Shown in pieces: positions 43,076 to 52,442 of a DNA stretch of 64,000 nucleotides. This DNA comes from Pelagicoccus enzymogenes. Lineage in GTDB: Bacteria; Verrucomicrobiota; Verrucomicrobiia; Opitutales; Opitutaceae. Numbering within the stretch: position 1 is the stretch's first letter; each line of letters starts with the position of its first letter. The stretch is from NCBI RefSeq assembly GCF_014803405.1, contig NZ_JACYFG010000040.1, positions 186,001 through 250,000 of the forward strand, given 5' to 3'. The position numbers and the translations under genes are program-made. Below the pieces are notes generated by a model. It saw nothing but the letters and a program-made list of their open reading frames with translations, had not been told where the DNA came from and did not search any database.

Positions 43076-43903
43076 ATGTCCGAGCGAAAATATCCCCATC
43101 GCCTGCTCCCCCCCTCCGAACTCTATCCAACTTGGCAGGGAGACATCAACGACCCGCTGGTCTACCTCGGTTGGGGGGAACGTAACTTCGCCCGCGAAGC
43201 CATCCCCATGCACAGCAACCCGGGCTGGACCTACTGGATTCTGCTCGAAGGCGAGGTCACCCTCGAGCACCGCCGCGGCAGCCAAGACTTCCAAGCCGGC
43301 GAAGGACTGCTCTGCGGGCCAGACTTCCCCTTCGGCTTTCCCCTGCAAGCTGGCAAAGGCGTCAAGGTCATCAATTGGATCTGGAAGGATCCGCCCTTGC
43401 GCGAGCCCGCCCCGCCGGCCGACTTCTACGAAACCGCGAACTTCTCCCAAGACCTGGTTCGCCTGCTCAGTTCCCTTCACGAGCAGTCCCGTATCGTAAC
43501 GCTGGATACATCCGAGCAGAACGCCTTCGCCCTCTTCCACCTCCGCGGCATGCTCGACCTGAGCTTCCGGCGGGCTGGAGAAAACAAAAACAGCCGCCCC
43601 GGACGCAACCGCATCCGGGCCGCCCGCCAGTGGATGCTGCACAATCTCAACAAGACCACTCCCGCCACCACCTTGGCACGCTTCCTCGACATCTCGCCCA
43701 TGACCCTGCACCGTCTCTTCATCGACGAGCTCGGCGAATCCCCCGGCCAGCACTTCCAGAAGCTCAAGATGGACCATGCCCGCCACCTGCTCAAACTTGA
43801 GGGACGCTCCGTCAAAAGCGTCGCCTACGAGATGGGCTACCGCCATCCCCAAGACTTCAGCCGCGCCTACAAAAAACACCACGGAGCCGCCCCCAGCCAG
43901 TAA
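43076..43903 (+). CDS. AraC family transcriptional regulator
   Basis: A 275-residue activator-type regulator. The N-terminal half is a cupin-like sugar-sensing domain (PMHSNPGWTYWILLEGEVTLEHRR, GEGLLCGPDFPFGF). The C-terminal third (about 180-275) holds two helix-turn-helix motifs: TLARFLDISPMTLHRLFIDELG and KSVAYEMGYRHPQDFSRAYKKHHG. It is divergent from the SDR-uxuA operon with a 79-base gap, so it is the natural candidate to control that operon in response to a hexuronate or its breakdown product. No clear AraC-site repeat was picked out in the gap. Confidence 0.92.
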   Translation: MSERKYPHRLLPPSELYPTWQGDINDPLVYLGWGERNFAREAIPMHSNPGWTYWILLEGEVTLEHRRGSQDFQAGEGLLCGPDFPFGFPLQAGKGVKVINWIWKDPPLREPAPPADFYETANFSQDLVRLLSSLHEQSRIVTLDTSEQNAFALFHLRGMLDLSFRRAGENKNSRPGRNRIRAARQWMLHNLNKTTPATTLARFLDISPMTLHRLFIDELGESPGQHFQKLKMDHARHLLKLEGRSVKSVAYEMGYRHPQDFSRAYKKHHGAAPSQ

Positions 43904-43911
43904 ACCTAGAG

Positions 43912-43931
43912 GGACGGCTGCCACGCCGTCC
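43912..43931. repeat. Hairpin after the AraC gene
   Basis: Inverted repeat GGACGGC / GCCGTCC with a 6-base loop, 8 bases after the stop. No T run, so it is either a weak terminator or another small palindromic element. Confidence 0.4.
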
Positions 43932-44096
43932 GCCGCATCTTCCCGTGCGCCTTGCATTGCCCCACAATGCGAAAAGCAGGCCTGAGCGAGACTATCGACA
44001 TTCCCGCCCTCCTCTCCACGGGCAGCGCACAGGCTGGCGCGGGGCATGCGGTTCCTAAACCGAACCATCACCTTAACTCAAAGGAAAGGACTCGTC

Positions 44097-44906
44097 ATGT
44101 TGAGAAGCATCCATGACACATTCGGCTACCCCGTAGAAGCCCTCGACGGAACCCTCGGTAAAGTGAAAGACACCCTCTTCGACGACCGCCACTGGCGCAT
44201 GCGCTACTTGGTCGTCGACACCGGACGTTGGCTCCCCGGGCAAAAAGTCCTCGTCAGCCCCCACCACGCCAAACAGCCGGAAACGGGCTGGCAACGGAAG
44301 CATTTCCCCGTCGAACTCACCAAGGAGCAAATCGAGAACGCTCCCAAGATCGAGGAGCACGAGCCAGTCTCTCGCCAATACGAGCGCGAATACGCTCGTT
44401 ACTACAAGCAGAGCCAACCGTATTGGTCTGGCCCCTACACTTGGGGATTCACCCAGGAGCCCATCTTCTTTCCGCCACATGAGGAAGTTCAAAGCCCCTC
44501 CCGCGTGGAGCGGGAGCAGCACTCCGAGAGGCTGGACCAAATAGCGGAGAGCCACCTACAGTCCGCCAAGGAGGTCATCGGCTACCACGTCGACGCCCGC
44601 GACGACAGCTTCGGGCACGTGGAGGACTTCATCTTCGATGACGAGAAGTGGAAACTTCAATACCTTGTAATCGATACCAAGAACTGGCTGCCGGGCCGCA
44701 AGAGCCTCATCGACATCGGCTGGATCGAGTCCATCGACTGGAAGGAAAACTACGCAACCGTCGGACTCTCGCGCAAGCAGATCGAGAACGCTCCCAAATA
44801 CGACCCCAGCGCCCCCATCAACCGCGACTACGAGAAAAACCTCTACGACTACTACGGACGCCCTTACCACTGGAAGGAAGACGCTTCGGTCCTCACGCCT
44901 ATGTGA
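44097..44906 (+). CDS. Protein with two PRC-barrel domains
   Basis: A 269-residue soluble protein with two PRC-barrel domains joined by a Tyr/Pro/Trp-rich linker. Domain 1 (about 1-85) has GYPVEALDGTLGKVKDTLFDD and MRYLVVDTGRWLPGQKVLVSP; domain 2 (about 160-240) has GYHVDARDDSFGHVEDFIFDD and LQYLVIDTKNWLPGRKSLI. Both end with the same block KEQIENAP / RKQIENAP. Such proteins are often stress-linked and bind other proteins; no catalytic function is known. AAAGGAAAGG before ATG 44097 fixes the start. Confidence 0.88.
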   Translation: MLRSIHDTFGYPVEALDGTLGKVKDTLFDDRHWRMRYLVVDTGRWLPGQKVLVSPHHAKQPETGWQRKHFPVELTKEQIENAPKIEEHEPVSRQYEREYARYYKQSQPYWSGPYTWGFTQEPIFFPPHEEVQSPSRVEREQHSERLDQIAESHLQSAKEVIGYHVDARDDSFGHVEDFIFDDEKWKLQYLVIDTKNWLPGRKSLIDIGWIESIDWKENYATVGLSRKQIENAPKYDPSAPINRDYEKNLYDYYGRPYHWKEDASVLTPM

Positions 44907-44957
44907 GAAAACCGCTCTTCCAGCGCCCTAGAACACCAATCAAACCACCCAAATAAA

Positions 44958-45464
44958 ATGACCCCCATAAGCTCCATCGACTCCAGCAAAACCAAGACCA
45001 CCCACGAGGTGCTCCGCCAATTTCCCTACAGCATCTTTGCAATAGGCATCGGCTCGGACGAAGCGGTGAAGAGCGCCCTCATCGCGAGCTGGGTCATGCA
45101 ATGCTCCTTCGATCCGCCACGCGTAGCGGTCGCGATCCGCAAGGATAGCAACAGCCACCAACTGATGACCGAAGAACACTGCTTCACCGTAAACCTGCTC
45201 AGCTCAAAGCAAACCGAATTGGCACGCGTCCTCGTCAAGCCGCACGACCGGGACGAGGACAAAATGCTGCACGTCCCGCATGAGATCGGCAGCAGCGGAG
45301 CTCCCGTAATCACAGGGGCCCTCGCACACTTGGATTGCAAACTCGTCGAAACCGTGGACGCAGGCGATCATAGCTTGTTCATCGGCGAAGTCATAGACTC
45401 CTGCCAGAACGCTACGGGCACCCCTCTCAGCTGTAAGCATATCGGCTGGACCTACGCTGGATAA
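44958..45464 (+). CDS. Flavin reductase-like FMN-binding protein
   Basis: A 168-residue single-domain protein of the flavin reductase-like split-barrel family, which binds FMN or FAD and commonly reduces it with NAD(P)H or serves as an electron donor to oxygenases. Recognisable blocks are ALIASWVMQCSFDPPRVAVAIRKDS, HQLMTEEHCFTVNLLSS and an end motif AHLDCKLVETVDAGDHSLFIGEVIDS. It follows the PRC-barrel gene by 51 bases in the same direction and ends at a bidirectional terminator. The physiological partner is unknown. Confidence 0.88.
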   Translation: MTPISSIDSSKTKTTHEVLRQFPYSIFAIGIGSDEAVKSALIASWVMQCSFDPPRVAVAIRKDSNSHQLMTEEHCFTVNLLSSKQTELARVLVKPHDRDEDKMLHVPHEIGSSGAPVITGALAHLDCKLVETVDAGDHSLFIGEVIDSCQNATGTPLSCKHIGWTYAG

Positions 45465-45535
45465 AGGAAGAGCGCCTTCGCGCCAAACGCCCTTGCCAGG
45501 TAGCTGAATGCCGCCTGCCAACCTTAAACAAAACA

Positions 45536-45566
45536 AAAAGCCGCAGCCCCAACGCTGCGGCCTTTT
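45536..45566. terminator. Bidirectional intrinsic terminator
   Basis: Stem CCGCAGC / GCTGCGG, 6-base loop, flanked by AAAAAG on the left and CCTTTT on the right, so it can stop transcripts from both convergent genes. Confidence 0.9.
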
Positions 45567-45597
45567 ATTTGGTCCCGATAAAGTAACTCGAAACGTT

Positions 45598-45969
45598 TTA
45601 CCTAATCTGTGACAAGGCTTCGTAAGCTTCCTCCAAAACCGCCTCCCATTCTTCCTCACCCACCGTGTCCAACTTTTCGATACTTTCCTCCAATCGCTTC
45701 ACATCCTCGCTGTCCAGATTCTTACCCGATTCCTGCGCGAGCTGGAGAGCCTGCTGCAGGCCCGCCTTCACATGGGCACGATTCTCATGCGAGAACCGCA
45801 ACTCCTCCTCTATCGTTTCCGCACCCTCCCACTCTACGGGAGCCACGTTCTTTTCCTGAAACTCCTGGCTGCCCTGCCAACGCAGAACCAGACCCGTGAC
45901 CGATACCACGGCCACCGGAAGGAAGATACGCAGCGCGTATCGCTTCACCGAATACGGTTTTTCATTCAT
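45598..45969 (-). CDS. Small membrane-anchored hypothetical protein
   Basis: Unrecognised 123-residue product with one N-terminal membrane helix (about residues 11-28, YALRIFLPVAVVSVTGLVL) and a Glu-rich, probably coiled-coil, remainder (WEGAETIEEELRFSHENRA, LQQALQLAQESGKNLDSED). No known motif. It ends at the shared terminator. Its position beside other stress-type genes gives no clear hint. Confidence 0.6.
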   Translation of the reverse strand: MNEKPYSVKRYALRIFLPVAVVSVTGLVLRWQGSQEFQEKNVAPVEWEGAETIEEELRFSHENRAHVKAGLQQALQLAQESGKNLDSEDVKRLEESIEKLDTVGEEEWEAVLEEAYEALSQIR

Positions 45970-46064
45970 AGCTTACCTGTTGGTTAAAGCGCGACAGCGA
46001 GTTGCCATCCCCCATCCTTTAACGTCGATAGGATCATCGTAAAAGCGAACAGGGAGTACGATGG

Positions 46065-46367
46065 CTACGGGTGATACCGCATCGCGTTCGATTCCTCCTG
46101 ATCGTCCGCCGCTCGCTCCACTCCTGACTTAACAAGGTCTTCATGAGCCCTCGATTCATTCCGCTCCTTCTCCAAGCGGGCTTGTTCCTTTTGCTCGGCA
46201 GCCTCGGCGACACGCTCGTCTTTCGACTCGAGCGGAACCTCCACCTGGGCCAGTTCCGTTTCTACAAGCGGTTCAACCGCGTCAGCCAACTCTTCCCATT
46301 CCCGAGATGCTTCAGAGGCGATGGGCTTGTCGGCGGAGGAGCGATGAGAGGTCGATTCAGATTTCAT
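46065..46367 (-). CDS. Small highly charged hypothetical protein
   Basis: Unrecognised 100-residue product, low in complexity and rich in Glu, Ala and Arg (for example VAEAAEQKEQARLEKERNES), likely an extended helix or coiled coil. No ribosome binding site is obvious before the ATG, and another frame is open on the opposite strand, so this gene call is uncertain. Confidence 0.4.
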   Translation of the reverse strand: MKSESTSHRSSADKPIASEASREWEELADAVEPLVETELAQVEVPLESKDERVAEAAEQKEQARLEKERNESRAHEDLVKSGVERAADDQEESNAMRYHP

Positions 46368-46513
46368 AAGAGATAAGGGGTTAGGGTTTTATATCAGAGA
46401 AGCCCGCCGCGAGCGCCGCCGCGAGCCACATGCCTTCCATCCTGCCAAAACCGCGCCAACGGGTTATAAGTTTATAATTGATAACTATCACACCTTCCCC
46501 ATCGTGCCAAGCC

Positions 46514-47386
46514 ATGGTACCCCGCCCGCTGCCCGCCCTCCGCTCTTGCCTGCTCGGCTGCTGCTTGATTTTCCTCGCTGCTGCAGCTTCCGCCGAGCCG
46601 CCGCCCACCCCTCAAGGCTACGACGGCGCCGAAGCCTACGCCTACCGGGAAGGCGAAAACGCGATGCTGCTGCACATCGTGAAGCCGGAGGGCTGGAAAC
46701 CGGGGGACAAGCGGTCCGCCCTCGTACACTTCTTCGGCGGAGGATGGGTGAAAGGCTCGCCGGACAAGTCCATCGGCTGGGCCCGATCGCTTGCGAAACG
46801 CGGCATGGTCGGCATCGCGCCCGACTATCGGGTCAAGGACCGCTTCGGCACGACGCCTTACGAAGCCGTGGCCGACGCCCGCGCTGCCTTCCGCTGGGTA
46901 CAAGAGAACGCGGAGAAGCTGGGCATCGATCCCGGCCGCATCGCCGTCAGCGGAAGCTCAGCCGGCGGACACCTCGCCCTCTGGACAGCCATCGCCCACA
47001 GCCCTTACGGCTCTAGCCCCGAGGAAGCCCCGCTCGGACCGCCCGCAGCCCTCATCCTCTTCAGCCCCGTTTCCAACACCAGCAAAGACCTCGGCTATGC
47101 CGCCAAACGATTTGGCGAAAACGGGCTCTCCGTCTCTTCCATCGATCAGCTCGACCCGCAAATGCCGCCCCTGCTGCTTTTCCACGGCGACGCCGATACG
47201 GTCGTTCCGCAAGCCCAGTCCATCGCCCTCGACGCGAAGTATCGAGCGACCGGAAACCAATGCCAATTCGTCAGCATCCCCGGCGGATCCCACAGCTTTT
47301 CCAGCGATTTGCCCGAGTGGAAAACCAAAAGCCGCGCCCTGATGAACGCGTTCCTCGAGCAACAAACCCTCCTTCCCGCCCAATAG
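46514..47386 (+). CDS. Exported alpha/beta hydrolase (esterase-like)
   Basis: A 290-residue hydrolase with a signal peptide (LLGCCLIFLAAAASAE). Motifs of the carboxylesterase/BD-FAE type are present: the oxyanion block VHFFGGGW (the usual HGGG is HFFGGG here), the nucleophile elbow GSSAGG, Asp in LFHGDADTVVP and His in PGGSHSF. In Verrucomicrobiota such proteins often remove acetyl or other ester groups from plant or algal polysaccharides. Start at ATG 46514, which places the signal peptide correctly; a longer frame begins 36 bases earlier. No operon partner is clear. Confidence 0.88.
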   Translation: MVPRPLPALRSCLLGCCLIFLAAAASAEPPPTPQGYDGAEAYAYREGENAMLLHIVKPEGWKPGDKRSALVHFFGGGWVKGSPDKSIGWARSLAKRGMVGIAPDYRVKDRFGTTPYEAVADARAAFRWVQENAEKLGIDPGRIAVSGSSAGGHLALWTAIAHSPYGSSPEEAPLGPPAALILFSPVSNTSKDLGYAAKRFGENGLSVSSIDQLDPQMPPLLLFHGDADTVVPQAQSIALDAKYRATGNQCQFVSIPGGSHSFSSDLPEWKTKSRALMNAFLEQQTLLPAQ

Positions 47387-47479
47387 AACAAGCTCCTCCA
47401 AGCGCGGCTGAGCCGATCCCTGAAACCCCACCGAGCTTGCCTTCGCTTTTCCCACGGGCCAGAAACGAAGAAAAGCAGA

Positions 47480-47878
47480 ATGAATACAGAGCCAAAGGCC
47501 AAGCTGACCGCGTCTTCCCCCGTGCTTCTGGTAAAAGACGTGGTGGCCGCAGCGAACTACTATCGCGACACCATGGGCTTCTCCTACAATCGGTTCTGGG
47601 GAGAGCCGCCCAACTTCGTAATACTGGAGCGTGACGGGATGTACGTCATGCTCCGCCAAGCGGAGGACCCCAAGCATGTCGTTCCGCATTGGACCGTAGC
47701 TGACAAGCTCTGGAACATCTACTTTTGGGTGTCCGACGTGGACGCCCTCTACGAGGAGTTCAAAAGCCGGGGGGCCAAGATCGACTACGGTCTTTGCGAC
47801 CAACCCTACGGCTGCCGCGAATTCGGCACCCAGGACCTAGACGGACACGACATCGGCTTCGGCAAAGTGGTGGAGTGA
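47480..47878 (+). CDS. VOC (glyoxalase/bleomycin-resistance-like) protein
   Basis: A 132-residue single VOC domain. Typical segments are SPVLLVKDVVAAANYYRDTMGF, FVILERDGMYVMLRQA, IYFWVSDVDALYEEFKSRGA and FGTQDLDGHDIGFGK. The family covers metal-dependent glyoxalases, dioxygenases and drug-binding proteins; the substrate is not evident. It is followed by a GNAT gene 54 bases on. Confidence 0.88.
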   Translation: MNTEPKAKLTASSPVLLVKDVVAAANYYRDTMGFSYNRFWGEPPNFVILERDGMYVMLRQAEDPKHVVPHWTVADKLWNIYFWVSDVDALYEEFKSRGAKIDYGLCDQPYGCREFGTQDLDGHDIGFGKVVE

Positions 47879-47932
47879 GCGGAGCGATGCAACGTTGCCT
47901 CTTGGAATCCTGCCCCTAAGACACTGCCACAA

Positions 47933-48361
47933 ATGACCTTCCGCCAGTTCTCGACCCGTGACGAAGCGTACTCGATGGCCATCCAACTGCGCGATGCCCA
48001 CTTGCGGGCTCCGCTTGGCCTGAAGCTCAACGAACTGGACACCGCAGGCGAAGACCAGCAGCTGCACTTCGGCCTGTTTGACGGGCAACGTATCCTCGCC
48101 TGCGTCAGCTTCAAGCAACTCGACGACAAACGAATGAAGCTGCGGCAAATGGTGGTCGACCCCTCCCTGCAAAGGTCGGGACTCGGAAGGACCTTAATCG
48201 CCAACGCTGAAGAAACGCTGATGAAGCGCGGCTGCCTGGAAATCACCCTTTCGGCTAGGGCGTCCGCACGGGCCTTCTACGAGAAGTTAGGCTATCGAGC
48301 AATCGGGGAAAGCTTCGTCGAGGTAGGCATCGAACACCTGAAAATGGACAAGTCCCTCTAG
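47933..48361 (+). CDS. GNAT family N-acetyltransferase
   Basis: A 142-residue acetyltransferase using acetyl-CoA. The GNAT core is visible: LRQMVVDPSLQRSGLGRTLI contains motif A (Q-x-x-G-x-G/A type CoA loop), preceded by ILACVSFKQL and followed by ARASARAFYEKLGYRAIGE. Acceptor unknown. Confidence 0.9.
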   Translation: MTFRQFSTRDEAYSMAIQLRDAHLRAPLGLKLNELDTAGEDQQLHFGLFDGQRILACVSFKQLDDKRMKLRQMVVDPSLQRSGLGRTLIANAEETLMKRGCLEITLSARASARAFYEKLGYRAIGESFVEVGIEHLKMDKSL

Positions 48362-48418
48362 GGCAATCGTCCTGCGTTGAATCCACTGGAATCAACGCCT
48401 CACAAGCAATTGGAACGG

Positions 48419-48444
48419 AAAAGGGATGAACCTAAGTTCATCCC
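48419..48444 (-). terminator. Probable terminator of purL
   Basis: Perfect 9-base inverted repeat GGGATGAAC / GTTCATCCC with a 4-base loop and a short TTTT on the minus strand, 37 bases after the purL stop. Confidence 0.7.
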
Positions 48445-48480
48445 TCTCGGCGCAAATAAAATGTGTCGGCGTTTCCTGAC

Positions 48481-51400
48481 CTAGCCCACGAAGACGCGGG
48501 CGTTGCGGAACATGCGCATCCAAGGCGAATCCTCGCCCCACTCCTTGGGAGCCCAGCTGAGCTGAGTCGTGCGGAACACGCGCTCGGGATGCGGCATCAG
48601 GATAGTAGCGCGGCCATCCTCGCTGGTAAGCGAAGTGATGCCGAATGGCGACCCGTTCGGATTCAGTGGATACGCCTCCGTCGCTTCGTGATTGTTGTCG
48701 ACATAGCGGGCGGAAACCAAGCCGGAGGCATTGCAAGCTGCGGCGGCCTCCGCGCTCTTGAATTCGGCGCGACCTTCGCCATGTGCCACCGCGATGGGCA
48801 AGACACTGCCTTCCATGCCTGCATAAAGCACGCTGGGGCTCTTCTCGATCTTCACGGAAACCAGGCGTCCTTCGTAACGTTCGCTGCGGTTCTGCACGAA
48901 GTGCGGCCAGTGCCCTGTACCCGGAATCAAACTACGCAGGTTGCTGAGCATCTGACAGCCGTTGCAAACGCCGAGCGAGAAAGTATCGTCGCGCTCGAAG
49001 AAAGCCTGGAAGGCGTCACGCGCCTTAGCGTTGAAAAGAATGCTCTTGGCCCAGCCTTCACCCGCTCCGAGAACGTCGCCGTAGCTAAAACCGCCACAGG
49101 CCGCCAAGCCCTTGAAGTCAGCCAATGACACCTTGCCGCTCAGGATGTCGGTCATGTGCACGTCGATCGACTCGAAACCTGCCCGGTGAAAGGCGCCGGC
49201 CATCTCGATTTCGCCGTTCACGCCTTGCTCGCGCAAGATCGCCATCTTCGGCTTCGCGGACTTAAGAAGGTTAAAGCCCGCAGGCTCGAGCTCGAAAGTG
49301 ACCTTCGGGTTGATGCCCTTGTTGCTCATGTCTTGGCGAATCGTTTGCTCGGAGGCAGCCGACTCCGGATTGTCGCGCAAGCTCTGCATGCGGAACGTCA
49401 CGTCGGACCAAATGCCACGCAAGACGGAGAGTTCTTCGTCGTAGATATCTTCCCCGCCCTGCAGCACCTTGAAAGTCTGATCGTCGTTCAAAGTTCCCAC
49501 AACCGAACTGCAAGTATCCAATCCATGGGCACGCAAAGTTTCCAGCACCGCAGCTTGGTCGCTGTCCTTGACCTGGATCAAGGCTCCCAGCTCTTCGGCG
49601 AAGAGAGCCGCGAAGGCGTCGGCATCGGCTGGGATTTCGAGGTCCACGCCAACATTGCCCGCAAAAGCCATTTCAACTGCTGCTGCGAGCAAACCTCCGT
49701 CCGATCGGTCGTGGTAGGCTAGCAACTTCTGCTCCTTGCCGAGCTGCTGGATCGCGTTCCAGAAATTCTTGAGATCCTCGGCGCTGTCCACGTCGGGAGC
49801 CCCCTCGCCCATTTGGCTCACCGTTTGGGCGAGAATGGAGGAGCCGAGGCGATTCTTGCCGCGGCCAAGATCGACAAGAATCAAACTTGTATCCGCATCC
49901 TGGATAAGCTGTGGCGTCAGCGATAGGCGAATGTCTTCGCAGCGGGCAAAGGCGGAAATGATGAGCGAAGTCGGCGCCGTGACGCGCCTTTCGCCAAGCT
50001 CGTCCTGCCAAACGGTGCTCATGCTCATGGAGTCCTTGCCCACCGGAATGGTCACGCCCAAAGCGGGGCAAAGCTCCATGCCTACGGCCTTGACCGCCTT
50101 GTAAAGGTCGGCCGCATCGCCGGCCACCGACGGTGCCGCCATCCAGTTCGCGGAAAGGTTCACTTGAGTGAGCGGTCCAACCTGCGCCGCGGCGAGATTG
50201 GTCAGGGCCTCTCCCACTGCAAGGCGGGCGGAAGCAGCCGCATCGTTGATAGCGGTTGGCGTACGCTCACCCATGGACATGGCTTCACCCGTGTATCCAT
50301 CAAACGATGACGCAGTCACCGCGCAGTCCGCCACCGGCACCTGCCAGGGGCCCACCATCTGGTCACGGTGGATAAGGCCAGTTACGGTACGGTCGCCGAT
50401 GGTGATGAGGAAGGTCTTGTCCGCCACGGTGGGATGCGCGAGCACGCGCTTGGTCGCCTCCGCCAGGGTGACGCCAGAGAGCTTGAGCTGCTCCTGAGGG
50501 CGAACGAGCGACTTCTCCTCCCGGTGCATGCGAGGCGGCTTGCCGAGAAGCACTTCGAGCGGAATGTCGATGGGTGTATTGCCAAAGTACGGGTCGTTCA
50601 GCACCAGCTGGCGCTCGTCGGTGGCCTCCCCGATGATGGCGTAGGGACAACGCTCGCGCTTGCAGATGGCCTCGAAGGCCTCGATGCGGTCGCCGGGGAT
50701 CGCCATCACGTAGCGTTCCTGGGACTCGTTGCACCAGATTTCCAGCGGGCTCATGCCGGGTTCGTCGTTGTTGATCTTGCGCAGGTCGAAGATGCCGCCC
50801 TTGCCAGCGTCGTTGACCAGCTCCGGCATGGCGTTGGAAAGTCCGCCCGCTCCCACGTCGTGGATGAAGGCGATCGGGTTTTCGGAGCCGAGGGCCCAGC
50901 AACGGTCGATGACTTCCTGGCAGCGGCGTTCCATCTCCGGGTTGTCGCGCTGCACGGAAGCGAAATCCAAGTCCTCGTTGCCTGTTCCGCTGTCGATGGA
51001 GCTGGCCGCGCCGCCGCCGAGACCAATCAGCATGGTAGGTCCGCCCAACACCACGAGCTTGTCGCCCGCGTTGACGATTCCCTTTTCGATGTGCTCGTGG
51101 CGAATGTTGCCCAAGCCGCCCGCCAGCATGATGGGCTTGTGGTAGCCACGGATTTCAGGACCGTTGGCGCCTGGCACTTCCTGTTCGAAGGTACGGAAGT
51201 AGCCGAGGATGTTGGGCCGTCCAAACTCGTTGTTGAAAGCGGCTCCGCCCAGCGGGCCGTCGATCATGATGTCCAGAGCGGAAACGATACGCTCCGGCTT
51301 CCCGTAGTCCTTCTCCCAAGGCTGTATGGCGCCGGGTATCTTAAGATTGGATACAGTGAAACCGTTCAAGCCCGCCTTGGGCTTGGAGCCGACTCCAGTC

Positions 51401-52365
51401 GCTCCTTCGTCGCGAATCTCGCCGCCGGATCCGGTGGCGGCGCCGGGGAACGGGGAAATGGCCGTCGGGTGGTTATGGGTTTCGACCTTGCAGAGGATGG
51501 CGATGTCTTCCAGCGAGGGGCCGTAGACGTTGGTCTTGGGGTCGGCGAAGAAGCGGTTGCCCTTGCTGCCCTCGAAAACGGCGGCGTTGTCCTTGTAGGC
51601 CGACAGGATTCCTTCGCTGCGCATCTCGAAGGTGTTCTTGATCATCTTAAAGAGCGACTTCTCCTGGGCTTCGCCGTCGATGTCCCAGGACGCGTTGAAG
51701 ATCTTGTGGCGGCAGTGCTCGGAGTTGGCTTGGGCAAACATCATCAGCTCGATGTCCGCCGGGTCGCGTCCCAGCTTCTGGAAATTCTCCACCAAGTAGT
51801 CGATCTCGTCGTCCGCGAGCGCCAAGCCCAGCTCCTTGTTGGCGGCGACCAAAGCCTCGCGACCCCCCTCCAGAACCGGAACCGTAGTGAAAGGCTTGGG
51901 CTTTTCGTGGCGGAACAGCACTGACAACTCGTTCTGGGTGCTGAGCACCACCTGGGTCATGCGGTCGTGCAACTGGGCGTCGATCGCCTTCAACTCGTCC
52001 ACATCGAGGTCTCCCTCCTCCAGCTCGATCCAGAACGAGACCGCCCTCTCCACGCGCTCGAGCTTGGCCAGCCCGCAAATGTGGGCGATATCGGTCGCCT
52101 TGGAGGACCAAGGGGAGAGGGTACCCGGACGCGGCGCCACAATGCGTTGCAAGCCAAGGGGTTCGTGCTCCTCCAGCTTCGGCCCGTAGGTCAGCAGCTT
52201 GGCCAGTACCTCATGCTCGTCGGAGCTGAGTTCACCTTCGATTTCGGCAGCGTGCAGGTACTCGGCGTAGACGGACTTGACCGGTAGGCCAGCCGCGAGG
52301 AGCGAGGCCTGCAGCTTTTGCAAACGGAATTGTGAATGAGACGGAGCGCCACGAAGGATGATCAT
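48481..52365 (-). CDS. purL: Phosphoribosylformylglycinamidine synthase, single-chain form
   Basis: Fourth step of purine synthesis: FGAR + glutamine + ATP to FGAM. The 1294-residue product is the large single-chain type of gammaproteobacteria and eukaryotes, with an N-terminal PurS-like domain (from [15 protein letters not shown]), the ATP-grasp-related PurL core ([64 protein letters not shown]) and a C-terminal glutaminase with Cys in [10 protein letters not shown], His in AHGEGR and Glu in PHPERVFR. The start is set at ATG 52365; a longer frame (to 52599) has no homology. Confidence 0.97.
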   Translation of the reverse strand: MIILRGAPSHSQFRLQKLQASLLAAGLPVKSVYAEYLHAAEIEGELSSDEHEVLAKLLTYGPKLEEHEPLGLQRIVAPRPGTLSPWSSKATDIAHICGLAKLERVERAVSFWIELEEGDLDVDELKAIDAQLHDRMTQVVLSTQNELSVLFRHEKPKPFTTVPVLEGGREALVAANKELGLALADDEIDYLVENFQKLGRDPADIELMMFAQANSEHCRHKIFNASWDIDGEAQEKSLFKMIKNTFEMRSEGILSAYKDNAAVFEGSKGNRFFADPKTNVYGPSLEDIAILCKVETHNHPTAISPFPGAATGSGGEIRDEGATGVGSKPKAGLNGFTVSNLKIPGAIQPWEKDYGKPERIVSALDIMIDGPLGGAAFNNEFGRPNILGYFRTFEQEVPGANGPEIRGYHKPIMLAGGLGNIRHEHIEKGIVNAGDKLVVLGGPTMLIGLGGGAASSIDSGTGNEDLDFASVQRDNPEMERRCQEVIDRCWALGSENPIAFIHDVGAGGLSNAMPELVNDAGKGGIFDLRKINNDEPGMSPLEIWCNESQERYVMAIPGDRIEAFEAICKRERCPYAIIGEATDERQLVLNDPYFGNTPIDIPLEVLLGKPPRMHREEKSLVRPQEQLKLSGVTLAEATKRVLAHPTVADKTFLITIGDRTVTGLIHRDQMVGPWQVPVADCAVTASSFDGYTGEAMSMGERTPTAINDAAASARLAVGEALTNLAAAQVGPLTQVNLSANWMAAPSVAGDAADLYKAVKAVGMELCPALGVTIPVGKDSMSMSTVWQDELGERRVTAPTSLIISAFARCEDIRLSLTPQLIQDADTSLILVDLGRGKNRLGSSILAQTVSQMGEGAPDVDSAEDLKNFWNAIQQLGKEQKLLAYHDRSDGGLLAAAVEMAFAGNVGVDLEIPADADAFAALFAEELGALIQVKDSDQAAVLETLRAHGLDTCSSVVGTLNDDQTFKVLQGGEDIYDEELSVLRGIWSDVTFRMQSLRDNPESAASEQTIRQDMSNKGINPKVTFELEPAGFNLLKSAKPKMAILREQGVNGEIEMAGAFHRAGFESIDVHMTDILSGKVSLADFKGLAACGGFSYGDVLGAGEGWAKSILFNAKARDAFQAFFERDDTFSLGVCNGCQMLSNLRSLIPGTGHWPHFVQNRSERYEGRLVSVKIEKSPSVLYAGMEGSVLPIAVAHGEGRAEFKSAEAAAACNASGLVSARYVDNNHEATEAYPLNPNGSPFGITSLTSEDGRATILMPHPERVFRTTQLSWAPKEWGEDSPWMRMFRNARVFVG

Positions 52366-52442
52366 AACGCTGGCAAACTGAGAGCTTACCCCCTGCCCGA
52401 CAAGCGCGGAGTCGGGAAAAAACCAAGGCCAAGCCAAATTGA

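Noticed and set aside
50368-51924. A 518-codon open frame on the plus strand
   Set aside because: It lies wholly antisense to the catalytic core of purL, which is complete and well conserved.
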